This document shows, piece after piece, positions 31,768 to 33,818 of a DNA stretch of 33,818 bases. The stretch comes from an uncultured Bacteroidota bacterium. Its GTDB lineage: Bacteria > Bacteroidota > Bacteroidia > Bacteroidales > CAIWKO01. The translations under genes and the position numbers were made by a program. The notes under the pieces were generated by a model. The model worked only from the letters and a program-made list of their open reading frames with translations. It ran no database searches and was not told the DNA's origin. The number at the start of each line of letters is the position of its first letter. The stretch's first letter is position 1. The DNA is taken from the NCBI GenBank assembly GCA_937934705.1, contig CALGYY010000232.1, positions 1-33,818 on the forward strand, written 5' to 3'.

Positions 31768-33818
31768 ATGAAAAGATTTACTCTATGCATTATGCTGATG
31801 GGCGCCGGCCTGTTCAGCCTTCAGGCGCAAACACTGGTATCGACGGATACCCTGCTGCGCAATGTGGTCCTGGAAGAATACACCGGGATACACTGTCAGT
31901 ATTGTCCCGACGGTCACGCCCGTGCCCAGGCCATTTCGGACGCCAATCCCGGCCGCGTGGTTTTGGTGAACATCCACCAGGGCGGTTATGCAACTCCTTC
32001 GGGTTCAGATCCTGATTACCGGACCGCTTTCGGGGATGCCCTGGCCGGTCAGATTGCCCTGACGGGTTACCCTGCAGGGACGGTTAACCGTCATGTATTT
32101 CCCGGGCTTGAAATGACCGCCGGTGGCACAGGAATGGGGCGTGGTGATTGGGCTGATGCCGCAGGACAGATCCTGGAACTGGTATCGCCGGTTAATGTGG
32201 GTTTGAGTTCTTCATTTGATTCCGCCACACGCCTGCTTACGGTAACAGTGGAAGTTTATTACACCGCCGACAGTCCACAGAGCACCAATTATATCAATGT
32301 GGCTTTTCTGGAGAACGGCATTATCGGACCCCAGCAGGTGCTTACCACATGGAATACCAGCTACACCCACAACCATATGCTCCGTCATTTTTTGACCGGA
32401 CAGTGGGGTGATACCCTCACCGCGACCACTGCAGGAGAATACACGCAGAGGGTTTACACTTACACTGTCCCGGCAGGTTTTAATGTGGCTAATTGTGATG
32501 TGGCTGCCTACGTCACCCAAAGCCATCAGGAAATCTATACCGGCGCCCAGGTTGTCGCTGATGGCGGCACAACACTGATCGTTGCAGAAGTGGGCGAGCC
32601 TGATCCTGATGTTGAGATAGGAACAGTAAGCGACACAACACGTTTCGCACTGGGAGTAACCAGCGCTCTTCCGGGTTTTGAGGATTTCGCCTTTGAGTTA
32701 ACTGCTGACGCACCGTCAGACTGGGATGCATATTTTGATTTCGAGGGTACTCTTTTCAGCGGGCAGGACACCCTGACCCTGACCACTGCCTGGGGTGATC
32801 TGGATATTGTGGTGGTTCCGGGAGCAACGCCCGGGGTGGGATCCTTCACCCTGAAAGTCAGCTCTGTGAGCAATCCTCTGGCTCCTCCCCTTTACCGAAA
32901 GGTCGTGGTCATCTCGGATGTAACCGACCTTGTTGTAAATAATGATGCACCATGGGGTGACGGCGGCAGCACTTATTCTGCCGAGTACTTTGAAGGCAAT
33001 TATCTGAAAGGACTTGCACATGCGGGAAATACACATTATGCATCCACCTCATCATCGCTCTTTCTGCAAATTGCAGAGGCGGGAAAACTCACCGGGGTGG
33101 GTCATGTTTACTACAATATAGGATGGTCATTCCCTTCTTTCAATGATAAGATCATCGCTGCTCTTGAAGACTTCCTGGATGCCGGCGGCAATCTTTTCGT
33201 ATCCGGACAGGATATTGGCTGGGACACATGGGATCTGACCAACGGCGGTAACGGAACCCCTGCCTCACAGGCCTTCTACACCAACTACCTGAATGCAGAA
33301 TTTTTGAATGACGGGGGAAGTACCAACAACATTATGACGCCACTGACTTCCGACCTGGTATTTTACGACCTTGACACTTCCAGTATCGTGAACGTTTACG
33401 GCGGTGCCTATTTCTATCCTGACCAGATTGACACCACAGGGTACAGCCTCCCGATTTTCTATTACAACAGCAACCTGGCGAAGATGGGCGGACTCAGGGC
33501 AACCAACAATACCTGGAAAGTGGTTTATATCGGCATCAGTCTCGAAATGATCTCCGACACCAACATCAGGAAGGAAATGATCCGGATTTCTCACGACTGG
33601 TTCCACGGGAGTATCACAGGGGCAGAAGAAATTGAAGCTGCTTTCTCCGGAATTTATCTTGGTCAGAATTACCCCAACCCTTCTGACCAGTGGACAGAAA
33701 TTCCCCTCTCTGGTCTTCAGGATGATGCCGTTCTCAGGGTGTATTCCCTCAGCGGAAAGCTGGTATTTTCGTCTGTGGTCGGGGCCTCGCAGACAAGGAT
33801 CATGATCCGGACGGCAGA
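31768..33818 (+). CDS. Omp28-related T9SS type A protein (runs off the window end)
   Basis: Partial gene: 683 codons without a stop up to the window edge. Residues 1-21 are a signal peptide ending LQAQ. Residues about 30-270 resemble Omp28-related outer-membrane proteins with a thioredoxin-like fold: VVLEEYTGIHCQYCPDGH (33-50) carries a CxxC pair at Cys43 and Cys46, followed by VVLVNIHQGGYATPSG and GYPAGTVNRHVF. The middle (about 280-400) is beta-rich. Residues about 390-620 look like a second domain with a flavodoxin or amidotransferase-like character (AGNLFVSGQDIGWDTW, VVYIGISLEMI). QNYPNP at 633-638 starts a T9SS type A sorting domain, cut off by the window. Function unknown; a thiol-redox or binding role at the surface is inferred from the CxxC. 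Confidence 0.88.
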   Translation, partial: MKRFTLCIMLMGAGLFSLQAQTLVSTDTLLRNVVLEEYTGIHCQYCPDGHARAQAISDANPGRVVLVNIHQGGYATPSGSDPDYRTAFGDALAGQIALTGYPAGTVNRHVFPGLEMTAGGTGMGRGDWADAAGQILELVSPVNVGLSSSFDSATRLLTVTVEVYYTADSPQSTNYINVAFLENGIIGPQQVLTTWNTSYTHNHMLRHFLTGQWGDTLTATTAGEYTQRVYTYTVPAGFNVANCDVAAYVTQSHQEIYTGAQVVADGGTTLIVAEVGEPDPDVEIGTVSDTTRFALGVTSALPGFEDFAFELTADAPSDWDAYFDFEGTLFSGQDTLTLTTAWGDLDIVVVPGATPGVGSFTLKVSSVSNPLAPPLYRKVVVISDVTDLVVNNDAPWGDGGSTYSAEYFEGNYLKGLAHAGNTHYASTSSSLFLQIAEAGKLTGVGHVYYNIGWSFPSFNDKIIAALEDFLDAGGNLFVSGQDIGWDTWDLTNGGNGTPASQAFYTNYLNAEFLNDGGSTNNIMTPLTSDLVFYDLDTSSIVNVYGGAYFYPDQIDTTGYSLPIFYYNSNLAKMGGLRATNNTWKVVYIGISLEMISDTNIRKEMIRISHDWFHGSITGAEEIEAAFSGIYLGQNYPNPSDQWTEIPLSGLQDDAVLRVYSLSGKLVFSSVVGASQTRIMIRTA

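Noticed and set aside
33661..33818. Apparent truncation of the last sorting domain
   Set aside because: The frame is open to the last base, so the cut is the window edge, not a broken gene.
1..33818. Mobile elements, CRISPR arrays, tRNA or rRNA genes
   Set aside because: No transposase, integrase, spaced direct repeats, cloverleaf or rRNA-like sequence was found.

Overview
This 33.8 kb window reads as ordinary chromosome from a member of the Bacteroidota, probably class Bacteroidia. Supporting signs are: six secreted proteins with type IX secretion system (T9SS) C-terminal sorting domains (five type A, one gliding-motility type B); Bacteroidota-typical families such as DUF4159, the OstA-like protein, PepSY-like repeats and Omp28-like protein; a short primary sigma factor of 287 residues; and repeated upstream copies of the Bacteroidota -7 promoter element TAnnTTTG. 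I see no tRNA, rRNA, CRISPR array, transposase, integrase or phage gene. Coding density is high and no gene-free stretch exceeds about 205 bases.

Layout. 1-2.4 kb: a divergent pair of paralogous T9SS cargo genes, each ending at a near-identical GAGGCTGCC hairpin. 2.4-7.3 kb: a leftward run of PepSY-repeat protein, OstA-like protein, rsmE and a DUF4159 protein. 7.4-13.8 kb: a leftward run of M64 peptidase, phosphate butyryltransferase, relA/spoT, a Fur-family regulator and purA; phosphate butyryltransferase and relA/spoT overlap by ATGA. 13.8-16.7 kb: two more T9SS cargo genes, facing apart. 16.7-18.3 kb: leftward panB and an RluA-family pseudouridine synthase. 18.4-28.3 kb, all rightward: a lipoprotein, rpsO, pnp, rpoD, rpe, a type B T9SS protein, a collagen-like protein and fhs. 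28.3-31.6 kb, leftward: mntP with queD, and purB with a glycosyltransferase. From 31.8 kb a large Omp28-like T9SS protein runs off the window end.

How the genes fit together. The housekeeping genes cover translation and RNA turnover (rpsO, pnp, rsmE, RluA-type enzyme), transcription (rpoD), alarmone control (relA/spoT), the two adenylosuccinate steps of AMP synthesis (purA, purB), one-carbon metabolism (fhs), pantothenate synthesis (panB) and the pentose phosphate pathway (rpe). Between them lie envelope and surface genes whose products are exported by a T9SS encoded elsewhere. The most distinctive item is the collagen-like protein: 65 uninterrupted Gly-X-Y triplets with no charged residue, the second half built on a 27-bp repeat, next to the type B T9SS gene. 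I found no clear sign of an undescribed multi-gene system. The better leads are the collagen-like locus, a Fur homologue that has lost one cysteine from each structural zinc pair, the N/Q-rich PepSY-repeat protein beside the OstA-like gene, and the coupling of phosphate butyryltransferase to relA/spoT without a neighbouring butyrate kinase.
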